64,000 nucleotides of DNA, from positions 124,001 through 188,000 of the forward strand of contig NZ_JAMXEX010000005.1 of NCBI RefSeq assembly GCF_025370775.1, read 5' to 3'. The notes under the pieces were generated by a model. That model worked only from the letters and a program-made list of their open reading frames with translations, ran no database searches and was not told the origin of the DNA. A program made the translations under genes and the position numbers. Source of the DNA: Ancylothrix sp. D3o. GTDB taxonomy: Bacteria; Cyanobacteriota; Cyanobacteriia; Cyanobacteriales; Oscillatoriaceae. Positions 63,105-64,000 of the stretch are shown here, one piece after another (position 1 is the first letter of the stretch; every line of letters starts with the position of its first letter).

Positions 63105-64000
63105 TTACTTACTTAATCCCTCAATTGACAAAACCTGTAATTGCGATGCCCAGGTTTGGATCGCCTCCTGATTTTCATATTCTAAAGCGACGCGAGCAAA
63201 GGTAAAATTAAGCAACGCTTCCCACTGCACCGGCATTAATTCATCTACTAAACAAATTTCCGGCTCTTCTGTCATATCAAAATCTTCTTGTGAGAGCAAT
63301 TCCATCGTTATGGCTGATAACATTAACTCGGCATCCTCCCTGGAAATGCCGCTAGTATCCAGCAGCAATGTAATTTCTGCTTTGCGCGGATGAGACAAAA
63401 TTGTTTTCAACAACGGTGCTAAACTTTCAAACAAATTTTCTTCACTTTGATTCCAGTCGGGAAAGCCAATGAGATTAATTTGGCGCAAATTTATCGTTTC
63501 AGGAAGCAGTGACAATTGCTTTTCCACATACATTTTTTTTAGCTGTTGTTGATACCAACTCACTACCCGTGTATAAGTACCAGGATGAACTAAGGTTAAC
63601 TGATAATTTTTTCGCTGTTTATATTCCTGTTCGAGTTGCGGATAATTTGGCAAAGCTTCTTGGCGCACAAAAAAGAAAAGGTTTTGCGCGTACCAGGCTT
63701 TCACTTTTTCATTATTCCAAATTTTATCTCGCAAACAATCAACCACTACATAGCCTTTTTTCTCAAACAATGTCACCCAGTAATCTTGCCATTGTTCATT
63801 GATGTGACCGTCGCCTCCTTGAAATGGAATTGCGGCTGAAAATAATACAACTTCTGCCAATTCTGTCAAGGAATATACAAAATTTTCGGCGCAATTTTCA
63901 GGTAAATGTTCTGCTACTTCCAGCGAAACTGCTAAATCAAATTTACGGTTAATTTCCAGCGGTTTTTTTAAATCGCGGGCTAAAAATTCAGAGGGAGAAA
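63105..64000 (-). CDS. class I SAM-dependent methyltransferase, partial (5' end beyond the window)
   Basis: The frame is open to the right edge, so the start lies outside. The part seen reads SEFLARDLKKPLEINRKF, then DLAVSLEVAEHLPENC, then LTELAEVVLFSAAIPFQGGDGHINEQWQDYW and DCLRDKIWNN. Those are the post-motif I segments of a known methyltransferase type seen in glycan clusters. The remaining 150 residues are helical, with an acidic tail region, and match no motif I know. An internal TTG at 63869 would truncate the enzyme core and is not the start. Confidence 0.85.
   Translation of the reverse strand, partial: SPSEFLARDLKKPLEINRKFDLAVSLEVAEHLPENCAENFVYSLTELAEVVLFSAAIPFQGGDGHINEQWQDYWVTLFEKKGYVVVDCLRDKIWNNEKVKAWYAQNLFFFVRQEALPNYPQLEQEYKQRKNYQLTLVHPGTYTRVVSWYQQQLKKMYVEKQLSLLPETINLRQINLIGFPDWNQSEENLFESLAPLLKTILSHPRKAEITLLLDTSGISREDAELMLSAITMELLSQEDFDMTEEPEICLVDELMPVQWEALLNFTFARVALEYENQEAIQTWASQLQVLSIEGLSK

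Noticed and set aside
63105-63869. Complete 254-residue protein starting at TTG 63869
   Set aside because: The frame is open to the window edge and the upstream part carries methyltransferase sequence (DLAVSLEVAEHLP), so the gene is larger and partial.

Overview
The window comes from a cyanobacterial chromosome, most likely a filamentous non-heterocystous form of the Oscillatoria/Phormidium/Microcoleus type; the genus is inference. Diagnostic genes are nblA (phycobilisome degradation), petG (cytochrome b6f), cytM, the ferredoxin-thioredoxin reductase catalytic chain ftrC, a cyanobacterial icd and pilT. Base composition looks slightly AT-rich. The DNA is full of the hexamer GCCGGC/GCCGGT/ACCGGC, I found no HIP1 octamer (GCGATCGC), and the spacers carry heptamer repeats, a 10-mer ACGCAGATGA family and small palindromic elements. 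No transposase, CRISPR array, prophage or rRNA was seen; there is one tRNA, tRNA-Leu(UAG).

Layout. 1-5.3 kb: hcp behind an FNR-type box, an Rrf2 regulator, cbiB, pyrR and fni, all on +. 5.4-12 kb: sppA (+), then on the minus strand a SufR-like regulator, a GDYXXLXY/DUF2157 membrane pair and a sorbosone-dehydrogenase-like lipoprotein. 12.3-18.7 kb (+): dienelactone hydrolase, a kinase-fold protein whose HRD reads HRN, a small coiled-coil protein, an ABC1/UbiB kinase, a PP2C phosphatase and nblA. 18.8-26.3 kb (mostly minus): tRNA-Leu, an NfeD-like small protein, a duplicated non-coding segment, anmK, ppk1 and sodB. 26.6-32.5 kb (+): hybrid histidine kinase, REC-adenylate cyclase and an ABC exporter. 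32.5-38.5 kb: cytM and petG diverging, rsmD, a stand-alone histidine-kinase DHp domain, a Pro-rich membrane protein, an XRE regulator and typA with a strong terminator. 38.6-42.5 kb: a DNA-modification locus (beta-class amino-methyltransferase, Mrr-like nuclease, cytosine-5 methyltransferase). 42.5-50 kb: pilT, DUF58, ftrC, DUF309 and a 1194-residue DUF4347/beta-helix/RTX protein. 50.5-56 kb: an lptA-lptB-lptF/G operon, a low-complexity membrane protein and icd. 56.3-64 kb: a membrane protein and a CysQ/IMPase phosphatase, then a minus-strand glycan-like cluster (two tandem DUF2142 membrane proteins, a GT2 glycosyltransferase, three methyltransferases), the last running off the right edge.

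Most of the window is ordinary cyanobacterial core sequence. The parts that most deserve attention are the GCCGGY saturation, start codons sitting inside heptamer repeats, the methyltransferase/Mrr-like nuclease locus, the HRN pseudokinase, the isolated DHp domain and the duplicated spacer at 20.0-20.5 kb.
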